This document shows, one piece after another, positions 27,290 to 35,540 of a DNA stretch of 64,000 nt. Position numbers and translations under genes: made by a program. The stretch is taken from the NCBI GenBank assembly GCA_963677325.2, contig CAXXGM010000008.1:806001-870000 (forward strand). The letters are read 5' to 3'. How positions within the stretch are numbered: position 1 is the first letter of the stretch; every line of letters begins with the position of its first letter. Source of the stretch: G963677325 sp963677325 (GTDB lineage: Bacteria > Bacteroidota > Bacteroidia > Bacteroidales > Prolixibacteraceae). The notes below the pieces were generated by a model that was not told the DNA's origin, did not search any database, and saw nothing but the letters and a program-made list of their open reading frames with translations.

Positions 27290-28987
27290 ATGAATCGACT
27301 GAAGACTGTAGTGGTCCTGTTAGGATTGTTAATTAATTTAAGTGTGATTGGTCAGAATTCCCAATTTAAAGTCCGGGCTCTTTGGGCTGATCCCAGTGGC
27401 TTTGAATCTCCTGAAGCAGTAGATCAAATGATTTCTAAATGTCAGAAAGCCGGCATTAATACCATTTTGCCGGATGTGATGATTGGCGGTAATGTTTACT
27501 TTAAATCAAAGCATTTCATTGGTAAAGTGGTGGCCAATGATCAGTTTGATCCGCTTGAATATATGATTAAGAAAGCTCATGCCGTTGGAATCAAGGTTCA
27601 GGCCTGGAGCTGCGTGTATTATACCAAACCTTTGAAACAGGAATGGGTCAGTCAATCTTTTGACCGTAATCCGCAGTCTCAGATATTTCTTTCACCGGCG
27701 CATCCGGAAGTTAATCCTTATCTGATCTCGGTAATCAAAGAAATGCTGGCTTATGATATCGATGGAATTCATCTTGATTATACCCGTTATTGCAATGCTG
27801 CTTTTGATTATTCAGATGCTGCACGAAAAGGCTGTCAGGCTTCATTAGGCTTTGATCCGCTTAATTTTATAGATCACCCTGAGCTTATTGTTCCTGCTCA
27901 AAAGGATCCTTTTCCTATACGGGTATTGCATCCCAAAACTTCTATCGACAGAGTTTGGGAAAGCGGGGTTGTGGAAAGGAATCTTAACAGAGCCGGAGTA
28001 GGATTTGCTTTTGTTTCCGAAAGTCCTCAAAATATCGATGCGCTGAGGACACCTGGTCTTTTGATCATAAGTCATTATACGGAGGTCACACCTGAGATGT
28101 CAGCTGCAATAACCCGTTACGTGAATAGGGGAGGAAATATTCTCTGGATAGATCCGTCAAATAAAGTTTTGACAGAATACCCTGAGTTACAGAAAATAAC
28201 CGGAATCAGTAGTACTCAAGCATTTTCCAAAAGGGTTACTCTTCAGAAAACAGAAAATGATGCTCTTAGCCGTTTAATCCCTACGAATCAATTAAATACA
28301 TCAGGGAATATTTTACAGGTAACCAATGCCAATATTCTTGCTAAATTTAGCACTGGTGAACCTATTATGACCATCAACCAGGTGAATGGTAGAGACGCAC
28401 GGCGTGCGTCTAAGGTCATGGTTCTCGGTTTCCGTGCCATGGAAAGCAATGACGATTCAGTAATTTTGCTGCTCAAAGGTATTATGAATTGGTACCGTAC
28501 TGAAGGCGGGGTGAAAACTCCTGATTTATTGGCTGAAAAAAGAAATCAATGGATCAAATGGAGAGCTGACCAAATCCTACCTTTGGTTCGTGAGATCAAC
28601 AAAGCTGTTAAAGCAAAAGATCCGAAACTGGTGGTTACTTCTTCAGCAGGTGTTGGTCCACAGCAATATTGCGGCGTTTATCGTGATGGTGGTTATTGGC
28701 TGACCGAAAAAATAAATGATTCGCTCTTTCCAATGAATTACACAGTCGATCCGGATGAATTGGTCGATATGTTGGATGAACAGGAATTCAGAACTCCCAA
28801 AGGAATGTCTGATCGCATTTTCCCCGGACTAAGAATCTATGGGAAAGATAAACCTTCCTTGGATGCAGATATAGTAGAAAAGCAAATGAATATTGTTCAA
28901 CAAAAAGGTTACAAGGGTTATTGCCTTTTTGCAACAAAATATCTTTCCGATGATCTTATTCAAATTGTTAGTAAATTCAGCCGGTAA
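27290..28987 (+). CDS. Secreted GHL10-family glycoside hydrolase, paralogue 3
   Basis: The 565-residue protein has a signal peptide (TVVVLLGLLINLSVIGQ) followed by the GHL10 barrel (VRALWADPSGFESPEAVDQMISKCQKAGIN, AVGIKVQAWSCVYYTK, DIDGIHLDYTRYC), the inserted alpha/beta domain (LLIISHYTEVTPEMSAAITRYVNRGGNILWI) and the closing barrel part (SSAGVGPQQYCGVYRDGG, FPMNYTVDP). NGRDARRASKV is encoded by the palindrome at 28393-28411, as in paralogue 1. Tandem triplication with clear divergence suggests that several chemically related linkages are attacked. It is the last gene of the operon. Confidence 0.85.
   Translation: MNRLKTVVVLLGLLINLSVIGQNSQFKVRALWADPSGFESPEAVDQMISKCQKAGINTILPDVMIGGNVYFKSKHFIGKVVANDQFDPLEYMIKKAHAVGIKVQAWSCVYYTKPLKQEWVSQSFDRNPQSQIFLSPAHPEVNPYLISVIKEMLAYDIDGIHLDYTRYCNAAFDYSDAARKGCQASLGFDPLNFIDHPELIVPAQKDPFPIRVLHPKTSIDRVWESGVVERNLNRAGVGFAFVSESPQNIDALRTPGLLIISHYTEVTPEMSAAITRYVNRGGNILWIDPSNKVLTEYPELQKITGISSTQAFSKRVTLQKTENDALSRLIPTNQLNTSGNILQVTNANILAKFSTGEPIMTINQVNGRDARRASKVMVLGFRAMESNDDSVILLLKGIMNWYRTEGGVKTPDLLAEKRNQWIKWRADQILPLVREINKAVKAKDPKLVVTSSAGVGPQQYCGVYRDGGYWLTEKINDSLFPMNYTVDPDELVDMLDEQEFRTPKGMSDRIFPGLRIYGKDKPSLDADIVEKQMNIVQQKGYKGYCLFATKYLSDDLIQIVSKFSR
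28393..28411. repeat. 19-bp palindrome inserted in frame in GHL10 paralogue 3
   Basis: The palindrome agacgcacggcgtgcgtct is identical to that at 24827-24845 and is placed at the same position of the protein, with slightly different flanking codons. Confidence 0.85.
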
Positions 28988-29673
28988 TTGAAGAATTCAA
29001 GTGCAGTCGTTAGTTAAGGATTAGAACACGGATGAGACAGACGTTACGGATGAACACAGATTTTTTAGGGTCTGGGATTTAGAGTTAGGGATGATTGATC
29101 ACAGATCATTGCTTCCCAAATCTATGGGCTATCTAATTCATCGAAGATGATTAAAATCTGAATCTGTGTGAATCTGTTAAATCAGTGTCATCAGTGTTCT
29201 GATCCAATTTGATTCTCTTAACTCAACGACATCGATTATATATTATGATTGCTAACCAATCTGCAGGAATTTAAAAAAAGCAGATTTTTGGACCGGATAA
29301 TTGATCTTATCCTGTATGCAACCAAATACGATGCAAATACGACGCAAATACGAGTGAGGTATAGCCCTTACTATGACCCTTAATTCGGGTGCAATTTGGT
29401 CTTTGTAATTACTTCATTTTGCTTAATTATGTATTAAGTTATTTAGTTAAGGACCGCATTATTGTGTAACTTTGAGAACAGCTTAGTCAAACAAAGTCAC
29501 ACCAAAAAATTAAAAAGTAAGTTTGGTATCATTACTTAAAAGAGGTTTGATTTATGTATAGTGTGTTTTCTAATTTTAACCCTTTAGATGGCTAAATAGT
29601 ACTGTGTATTCCCCAAGGTATTGATGACATTCAAAGACAACATGGACAAAATTGTTTCTCAAAATAAGAAATT
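28988..29673. other. Intergenic region with dispersed repeats
   Basis: About 29015-29065 (acacggatgagacagacg, then ggatgaacacagat) and 29150-29205 (aatctgtgtgaatctgtt, then cagtgtcatcagtgttct) form an imperfect inverted repeat of a type dispersed in many environmental bacteria. At 29323-29355 three 11-bp units (caaatacgatg, caaatacgacg, caaatacgagt) stand in tandem. TAACTTTG at 29467-29474 could be a -7 box, but the 21-bp double repeat is not seen here. Confidence 0.6.
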
Positions 29674-31047
29674 ATGAGTAGAAGAACTTTTTTAAAAGGA
29701 ATTGGGCTGTTTTCTTTAGGATCTTTGTTTCCCGCCCCTTCGGATGCTTCTGTTTCTGCAACCGTAAGAAAAGGAGAGAAACACCTGACCCGGCGAACTG
29801 TAAATGTTGTTATTTGTGGTGGAGGTCCATCCGGTATATCGGCTGCTTTGATGGCTTCCTCTTTAGGAGTTAAGGTGCTTTTGCTGGAGCGTTATGGCAG
29901 GATAGGGGGGATGGCCGTACAATCTATGGTAAATCCATTGCTTGGTAAAGTAAATTCAGTTCCGGTAGATAAAATAATCAGGCGACTGGGAGGCCGGCAA
30001 ATTGATTTCGAGAGAATTGATATTGATTATACCAAAATGCTCAGGGAAGCAGGTGTTGAAATTTTATTGCATTCATGGGTTGCCGGGGTTATCAAAAAGG
30101 GGAACCGGGTTGTTGGAGTAGATGTCATCAGTAAAGAAGGAGCGTTTGAGGTTAATGCAGATGTTGTTGTCGATGCCACCGGCGATGGTGACGTAGCTTT
30201 CTATTCAGGTGCTGAATTTGAACAGGGCCGACCGGGTGATAAATTGCTGCAGCCAATGTCTATAATGTACCGGGTTTCAGGATTGGACGATAATGTGGCA
30301 ATGATCTGTGGATCAGAAGAAGAAGCAAAAGAAATCAATGTTCCGGGAGGAACCTGGGAGGCAGTGGTGCATCGCGGCCGGGCTTCCGGAGAGTTGCCCG
30401 CGACAATTGGAGTGATCCGTCTTTACAGAACCAAACGAAAAGGGGAAAGAGGGGTTAATGCAACGCAGATCAACTACGTAGACGGGACAAAAGTTGAAGA
30501 TTTAACAAAAGCAGAAACGGAAGGCCGGGAACAAGCATATACCGTGTTGGACTTCTTGAAAAAATATGCTCCAGGTTATGAAAATGCTTATATATCACAA
30601 ATGCCTGCAATTATAGGAGTTAGGGAAACACGGCGATTTATAGGTGAAGAGTACCTGACAAGGGAAGATCTTCTATCAGGGAAACAATGGAAAGATGCAG
30701 TCGTACGAGATGCAGATTTTGTAATAGATATCCATAATCCTGTTGGGGGTGGACAAGCGGAAGGTATCACTGGAAATAACCCCTCCGGCAGGGCGGCAAA
30801 GGTAAAGCCTTATGACATTCCTTATGGATGCCTGGTGCCCAAAGACATTGATGGATTAATACTGGCAGGCCGTTGTATAAGCGGCAGTCATGATGCCCAT
30901 GCTTCTTACCGGGTTCAAATTATTGCAATGGCAATTGGGGCTGCCTCAGGAACTGCCGCGGCTTTGGCTTGCATTAATAATGTTCAGCCCCGCAAAGTTG
31001 ATGTGAAAAAAATTCAGGAGTTACTGGCAAACCCGACCGTATTATAA
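29674..31047 (+). CDS. Tat-exported FAD-dependent oxidoreductase
   Basis: The protein has 457 residues. The N-terminus (MSRRTFLKGIGLFSLGSLFP) is a twin-arginine signal. The FAD-binding Rossmann motif CGGGPSG lies at about residues 48-54 with LLLERYGRIGGMAVQSMVNP, typical of the FAD_oxidored (PF12831) family. VVVDATGDGDVAFYSGAEFEQGRPGD and PYGCLVPKDIDGLILAGRCISGSHDAHASYRV complete the family pattern. Members oxidise or reduce diverse, often carbohydrate-derived compounds, and the substrate is unknown. It is followed at 25 bp by the MGH1/GH63-like glycosidase, so both probably act on the same material in the periplasm. Confidence 0.87.
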   Translation: MSRRTFLKGIGLFSLGSLFPAPSDASVSATVRKGEKHLTRRTVNVVICGGGPSGISAALMASSLGVKVLLLERYGRIGGMAVQSMVNPLLGKVNSVPVDKIIRRLGGRQIDFERIDIDYTKMLREAGVEILLHSWVAGVIKKGNRVVGVDVISKEGAFEVNADVVVDATGDGDVAFYSGAEFEQGRPGDKLLQPMSIMYRVSGLDDNVAMICGSEEEAKEINVPGGTWEAVVHRGRASGELPATIGVIRLYRTKRKGERGVNATQINYVDGTKVEDLTKAETEGREQAYTVLDFLKKYAPGYENAYISQMPAIIGVRETRRFIGEEYLTREDLLSGKQWKDAVVRDADFVIDIHNPVGGGQAEGITGNNPSGRAAKVKPYDIPYGCLVPKDIDGLILAGRCISGSHDAHASYRVQIIAMAIGAASGTAAALACINNVQPRKVDVKKIQELLANPTVL

Positions 31048-31072
31048 CAAATGATTACTTAAACAGAAAAAA

Positions 31073-33913
31073 ATGAACAGGGGAAAGAAATTTTATTCAG
31101 TCTTTTTACTTTTAGCTTTACAGTTAATTGTTCAGGGTATTTATGCCCAGGATTATACTACAAATAAAATTAACTGGAATAAATTAAATAATTCACACGA
31201 CCTCTCAATTTCTCGCTGGGGGCCATTTTCAAAGAAGTATGCAGGAATTTCGCATGTCAATGATCTGAAATCCGGAATGCGGTTTGACTTTTCAGTATTT
31301 CCCGGACTTTATCGCTATAAGGCCAACATTCCAAATGTATTGTTACAATCAGATTATTATCCCTGGGAGTGCAACAATGATCTTACCCAGTATACTTTCC
31401 GGCATGAGTTGGAATGGAAGGATGATGTTTATGCAGACGTCCAGTATAATATTATTGATTCTTCCACTGTTTTGGTTGCCATTCATTGTGTAAACAATAC
31501 TCCGTTGCATGAGAATCTTGATATTAACATGGTGTCGTATGTCGATTATCCGGAGAATTATCCAGAGAAGCAATTTCAGGCTTCGCCTAATGTTTTGTGG
31601 CAAAATGCTGTGAAATACCAGTCGATAAAAATGGCCCAAAAGGATGTTAAGGATAACCTTGTTTATGACGGATGGCTTCTTTGTGAAGCACGCAACAGTG
31701 AATTACTTGATGGCCGCGGGATCAGCAAACAATTCAGCAAGGATAAGGGGAATAAGATAACCTATACTGTCAATTTGAATAATGAACAGCTGAAGGGCAA
31801 AATCAATGTTCTGTACCGTGTAAAAGGGAACGGAAAAACTTCATTCAACATCACCGGTTTGGGAAATGATAGAACGGAGGAAGGAAACAGGAAACCGGAA
31901 AATAGGAGTTCTCCGGCCTCCGGTCTCCCTTTTCCCGTCTCCAGTCTTGTACTGAATAACACCGGGAATTTTGAACAGGCAACGCTTCCTTATTCGGTCG
32001 ATAAGGCTGGTACTTATCAATTGACTTTTGAATCGACCGGCGGGGCGGATGTTGAATTTAATGGATTCTTTATTATTCCTGAAAAAGAAAGTAAATCGCC
32101 GGAGATTATTCCTTTAGCCAAGAACTTCAAACCAGAAGTTGCTGAGAACGAGAGTATGAAGAATATTGTTCTTAAATACAAAGATATCAATACTACTTAT
32201 GGAATCAGCTGGGATAATCCCAATGGACGTATACGCGAATACCAGAATGATGAAATGGATATTCTCCTGCGTAAAACCTATAACAATCATATTTATAAGG
32301 TATTTGCCGGTAATAATAAAGGAAATTTTGCTGATGTTTATATCAGGCCAATAGAACTGGATTCCCATGAATCAAAAACAGTTTATGCTTTAATATGTAC
32401 CGGGAGCAACGAGTTTGTGAAAAGCAGGTTAACGGATTTGGACAAATTAAAAGCATCACTCATTAAAAAGGAAGAAGCCAGAAAGGCGCCTGAAGTGCTT
32501 CCTGAGGGACAGAAATATGCATTCAGCCAGCAATTATTTAAGGCTATTTTAATGACCAATATACTTTACCCCATCTATACACAGGATAATTTTATCCGTC
32601 ATTTTACACCAGGTAAATTCTATAATTCTTTATATACCTGGGATGCCGGATTTATTGCTTTGGGTATGAATGAAATTAATGCCAGGCTTGCTGTTGAATG
32701 TATCAATTCTTACACAACAGAAGATGGCAACCCGAATGCCTTTATTGAGCATGGAACACCTGTCCCGGTTCAGATTTATGCATTCTTCGATCTTTGGAAC
32801 AGAACACAATCAAAGGAACTGCTGACTTATTTTTACCCAAGACTGAAAAAGTATTATGAATTTGTAGCCGGCAGGTACGGAAGCTCAAATACCCGGAGAT
32901 TAAAATCAAATATACTTGCTACCTGGAGTTACTTTTATAATAGCGGGGGATGGGATGATTATCCTGCACAGGTTGGTGTTCATGATGCAAAAGTTGAAAA
33001 CACAGTAGCTCCTGTTGCAAATACTGCCCATAGCATTCGTTTGGCGAAAATGTTAAGAATGGCTGCAGAAGTTCTAAATGCAAAAGAAGATATAGCAAAA
33101 TATGATAATGACATCAAAATATTCTCTGATGCTTTGCAGAAATACTCCTGGAATGAGGAATCCGGCTATTTCAGTTATGTAGTACATGATCAAAATGGAA
33201 ATCCGACCGGTAAATTCAAAGATCCCGTAAGCGGTATGGATTTTAACATGGGACTTGACGGTGCATTGCCATTATTCTCAGGTATATGTACACCTGCCCA
33301 GGAGAAAAGCCTGATTGAAAGGATTTTCTCTGACAAACGCATGTGGACCCCTACGGGAATTTGTGTGGTAGACCAGTCTGCTCCTTATTTCAAGTCAGTT
33401 GGATATTGGAATGGTTCGGTATGGATGCCCCAGCAGTGGTTTGTCTGGAAGGCGATGTTGGATATCGGCAGGCCTGATTTAGCCAAACAAATTGCGGATA
33501 AAGCCCTGACCATTGCCAAACATGAATTGGATGCTTCCTATGCCTCCTTTGAATATTATTCTGCCAAGACAGGCAGGGGTGCAGGTTGGCACCAGTTCGG
33601 TGGACTTTCCTCGCCGCTGCTCTCCTGGTTCGCAACCTATTACAAGCCGGGTACTGTTACAGCAGGTTTTGAGATATGGATCAAAGAGCAGGCTTTTAAC
33701 AATGATCTGTCATCTTATAAAGGAAGCTTTTCTTTTGACAAATCTATTTCAGCCCATCCCCGCACGATTATATTGTGCATGAATCCTGATTTTAAATATA
33801 AGGCTAATTTTAATGGGAAAACCATCAGTGTTGATTCACCTTATTCTGGTCTTCTTCAAATAACATTACCCTCGACAAACGAGAATGGTTCACTGACAAT
33901 AGACAGGCTTTGA
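31073..33913 (+). CDS. Secreted MGH1/GH63-like (alpha/alpha)6-barrel glycosidase
   Basis: The protein has 946 residues and a signal peptide (YSVFLLLALQLIVQGIYAQ). The N-terminal half (about 30-470) is beta-rich. The C-terminal catalytic part (about 490-850) is an (alpha/alpha)6 barrel with KFYNSLYTWDAGFIALGMN, LATWSYFYNSGGWDDYPAQ and GYWNGSVWMPQQWFVWKAML, as in the mannosylglycerate-hydrolase/GH63/GH37 clan. The WDAGF and GGWDDYP aspartates are candidates for the active site. A further beta domain ends the protein. About 28 residues (DRTEEGNRKPENRSSPASG and following) are encoded by an inserted inverted repeat at 31871-31945 and form an unstructured linker within the N-terminal half. Alpha-glycosidase activity is likely; the sugar is unknown. 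Confidence 0.82.
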   Translation: MNRGKKFYSVFLLLALQLIVQGIYAQDYTTNKINWNKLNNSHDLSISRWGPFSKKYAGISHVNDLKSGMRFDFSVFPGLYRYKANIPNVLLQSDYYPWECNNDLTQYTFRHELEWKDDVYADVQYNIIDSSTVLVAIHCVNNTPLHENLDINMVSYVDYPENYPEKQFQASPNVLWQNAVKYQSIKMAQKDVKDNLVYDGWLLCEARNSELLDGRGISKQFSKDKGNKITYTVNLNNEQLKGKINVLYRVKGNGKTSFNITGLGNDRTEEGNRKPENRSSPASGLPFPVSSLVLNNTGNFEQATLPYSVDKAGTYQLTFESTGGADVEFNGFFIIPEKESKSPEIIPLAKNFKPEVAENESMKNIVLKYKDINTTYGISWDNPNGRIREYQNDEMDILLRKTYNNHIYKVFAGNNKGNFADVYIRPIELDSHESKTVYALICTGSNEFVKSRLTDLDKLKASLIKKEEARKAPEVLPEGQKYAFSQQLFKAILMTNILYPIYTQDNFIRHFTPGKFYNSLYTWDAGFIALGMNEINARLAVECINSYTTEDGNPNAFIEHGTPVPVQIYAFFDLWNRTQSKELLTYFYPRLKKYYEFVAGRYGSSNTRRLKSNILATWSYFYNSGGWDDYPAQVGVHDAKVENTVAPVANTAHSIRLAKMLRMAAEVLNAKEDIAKYDNDIKIFSDALQKYSWNEESGYFSYVVHDQNGNPTGKFKDPVSGMDFNMGLDGALPLFSGICTPAQEKSLIERIFSDKRMWTPTGICVVDQSAPYFKSVGYWNGSVWMPQQWFVWKAMLDIGRPDLAKQIADKALTIAKHELDASYASFEYYSAKTGRGAGWHQFGGLSSPLLSWFATYYKPGTVTAGFEIWIKEQAFNNDLSSYKGSFSFDKSISAHPRTIILCMNPDFKYKANFNGKTISVDSPYSGLLQITLPSTNENGSLTIDRL
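31871..31945. repeat. Purine/pyrimidine inverted repeat inside the MGH1-like gene
   Basis: A purine-rich arm (agaacggaggaaggaaacag) faces a pyrimidine-rich arm (ggtctcccttttcccgtct) within the reading frame. It adds a Glu/Arg/Ser/Pro-rich stretch and leaves the frame open. Confidence 0.78.
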
Positions 33914-34038
33914 TTTTAAAAAAGGACAATATAATTGGGTTCCCCTTTCACGACGAAGTAATAAAATACGATTTATGCATACCGGCAATTATAAATATAC
34001 ACATTATCAGATAAAGGATTGGGAAATTATAAAATAAC

Positions 34039-34268
34039 GTGAGTTCGATCTAAGGAATGGATAACCTAATCTGTCGAAAACACCTCAGTAGAAATGGTCG
34101 AGGGAGAAAAATTTACCTAATTACCTAATTAAATCAGGTAATTAGGTTGGTGAAAGGGTAAAATCAATCCCTCTACTGAGGTGTTTTTTTAAAAGATTAG
34201 GTTATCGAAGACAACATTAACGCTCAAACAATCAAGCACTGTCTTATCCATTGCTTAGATCGAGCTCA
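34039..34268. mobile_element. Nested inverted-repeat element 1 (MITE-like)
   Basis: The ends tgagttcgatctaaggaatg and its near-complement (ending tcgagctca) form terminal inverted repeats. Inside, a perfect 16-bp inverted repeat aaaacacctcagtaga (34077-34092) / tctactgaggtgtttt (34172-34187) encloses a core with another palindrome (acctaattacctaattaaat / aggtaattaggt). No protein is encoded. A second copy lies at 40074-40302 with its core in the opposite orientation relative to the arms. The element fills most of the gap 33914-34349 and may also end transcription of the glycosidase. Confidence 0.78.
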
Positions 34269-34349
34269 GGTTAAAATAGATTCTTTCCTTTGAAGGACAT
34301 ACTTATAAAACAATTGAATCTTATCCAGAAGGATTAAAAACAAGCTATT

Positions 34350-35440
34350 ATGAGACGTACACTATTTTTGATGATTTTGACCGTTATTATTTCATTGGGG
34401 GGGAAAGTCATCGCTGCTGACGATCTGAAATATGTCAATGCAGGACAATTTAAATTAATCGGTAAAGGATACGCTGACTCGCTGGACAGGTATTGCCGTT
34501 TGCCATCGGTGTTGAAAGAGAAAACCCGTCCGGCTGTCTGGTCATTGTCCAGAAACTGTGCAGGTCTTGCCATCCGCTTTCATACCAATTCGCCTGTGAT
34601 CGCTGCCAAATGGGAAGTAACAGGTGATGTAGTGATGAATCATTTTGCTCCATCAGGAATCAAAGGCCTGGATCTTTATTGTTATAAAGACAAGAAATGG
34701 CAATTTGTTAATGCAGCCCGCCCGGCCGCTGAAAGTCCTCTTCTGTAACGATTATCAGTAATATGGAAGGGAAAGATATGGAATACATGCTGTACCTGCC
34801 ATTGTATGACGGCCTTAAGAATCTTGAGATTGGTGTTGCACCGAACGCTGTGATCGGAGATCCTCTTCTTGATTTGCCCAAATCAGGTAAACCTGTCGTC
34901 ATTTATGGAACCAGCATTACGCAGGGAGGATGTGCTTCGAGGCCAGGAATGGCTTGTTCAAATATTTTGTCCCGTATGCTCGACAGGGAAGTGGTTAACC
35001 TGGGATTCAGCGGCAATGGCAAACTCGATTTGGAAGTTGCTGAATTTATGGCTGATATTGATGCCTCTTGTTTTGTAATGGACTGCCTTCCGAATTGTTC
35101 AACTGCTCAAATGAATGAAAAGTATGCTCCCTTTCTTTCTATTATCCGGAAAAAGAAACCGGATGTTCCAATTCTGATGGTGGAGAATCCTCTTTATCCG
35201 CACATGTATTTTAGCCAAACCGTATTTAAAAATATAAATGAAATAAATGCAGGCCTGAGAAGAATTTACCTTGATCAGAAAGGGAAGGGAGATCGTAATA
35301 TTTACTATCTGAAAGCTGATAAGTTAATAGGGGATGATTTCGAAGGAACAGTGGATGGGGTACATTGTACAGATCTTGGGTTCTTACGAATGGCTCAGAC
35401 CATGTATCCGGTTGTTAAAAAGCTGATTAAAAAACAATAA
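34350..35440 (+). pseudogene. SGNH/GDSL-type hydrolase, split by a frameshift
   Basis: Two consecutive frames (34350-34748 and 34763-35440) make one familiar protein. The first has a signal peptide (TLFLMILTVIISLGGKVIAA) and an N-terminal beta domain with the GxDLY motif (GIKGLDLYCYKDKKWQFVN). The second holds the hydrolase with VIYGTSITQGGCASRPGMA, containing the nucleophile serine block, GFSGNGKLDLEVAEFM with the Gly block, and VDGVHCTDLGF with the catalytic Asp/His. Frame continuity is lost near 34730-34740 in gcccggccgctgaaag; the second frame read upstream gives SSSVTIISNMEGKD, as expected for the join. It is a pseudogene or contains a sequencing error. An intact form would be a secreted sugar-ester hydrolase. 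Confidence 0.8.
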
Positions 35441-35454
35441 GAAAATGTTGCAAT

Positions 35455-35530
35455 GTTTCAAAGTTTCAAATGTTTCAAAGGTTGCGGCCGCTTGAAACCA
35501 TGAAACTATGAAACCTGAAACCTTAAAAGC
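35455..35530. repeat. Hairpin of the gaaacc/tttcaaag repeat family over the start of the kinase-etherase gene
   Basis: tttcaaagtttcaaatgttt leads into ggttgcggccgcttgaaacc, and units of tgaaac type follow, so the two halves can pair around gcggccgc. The element is kin to the satellite at 23546-23702 and reaches into the region between 35508 and 35541, where two in-frame ATG codons compete. Confidence 0.75.
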
Positions 35531-35540
35531 GCTGGTGAAA

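Noticed and set aside
29623..29656. Cluster of gacaa-like words just before the FAD oxidoreductase gene
   Set aside because: Spacings are 9-11 and 20 bp, not 21, and no -7 box follows at the right distance.
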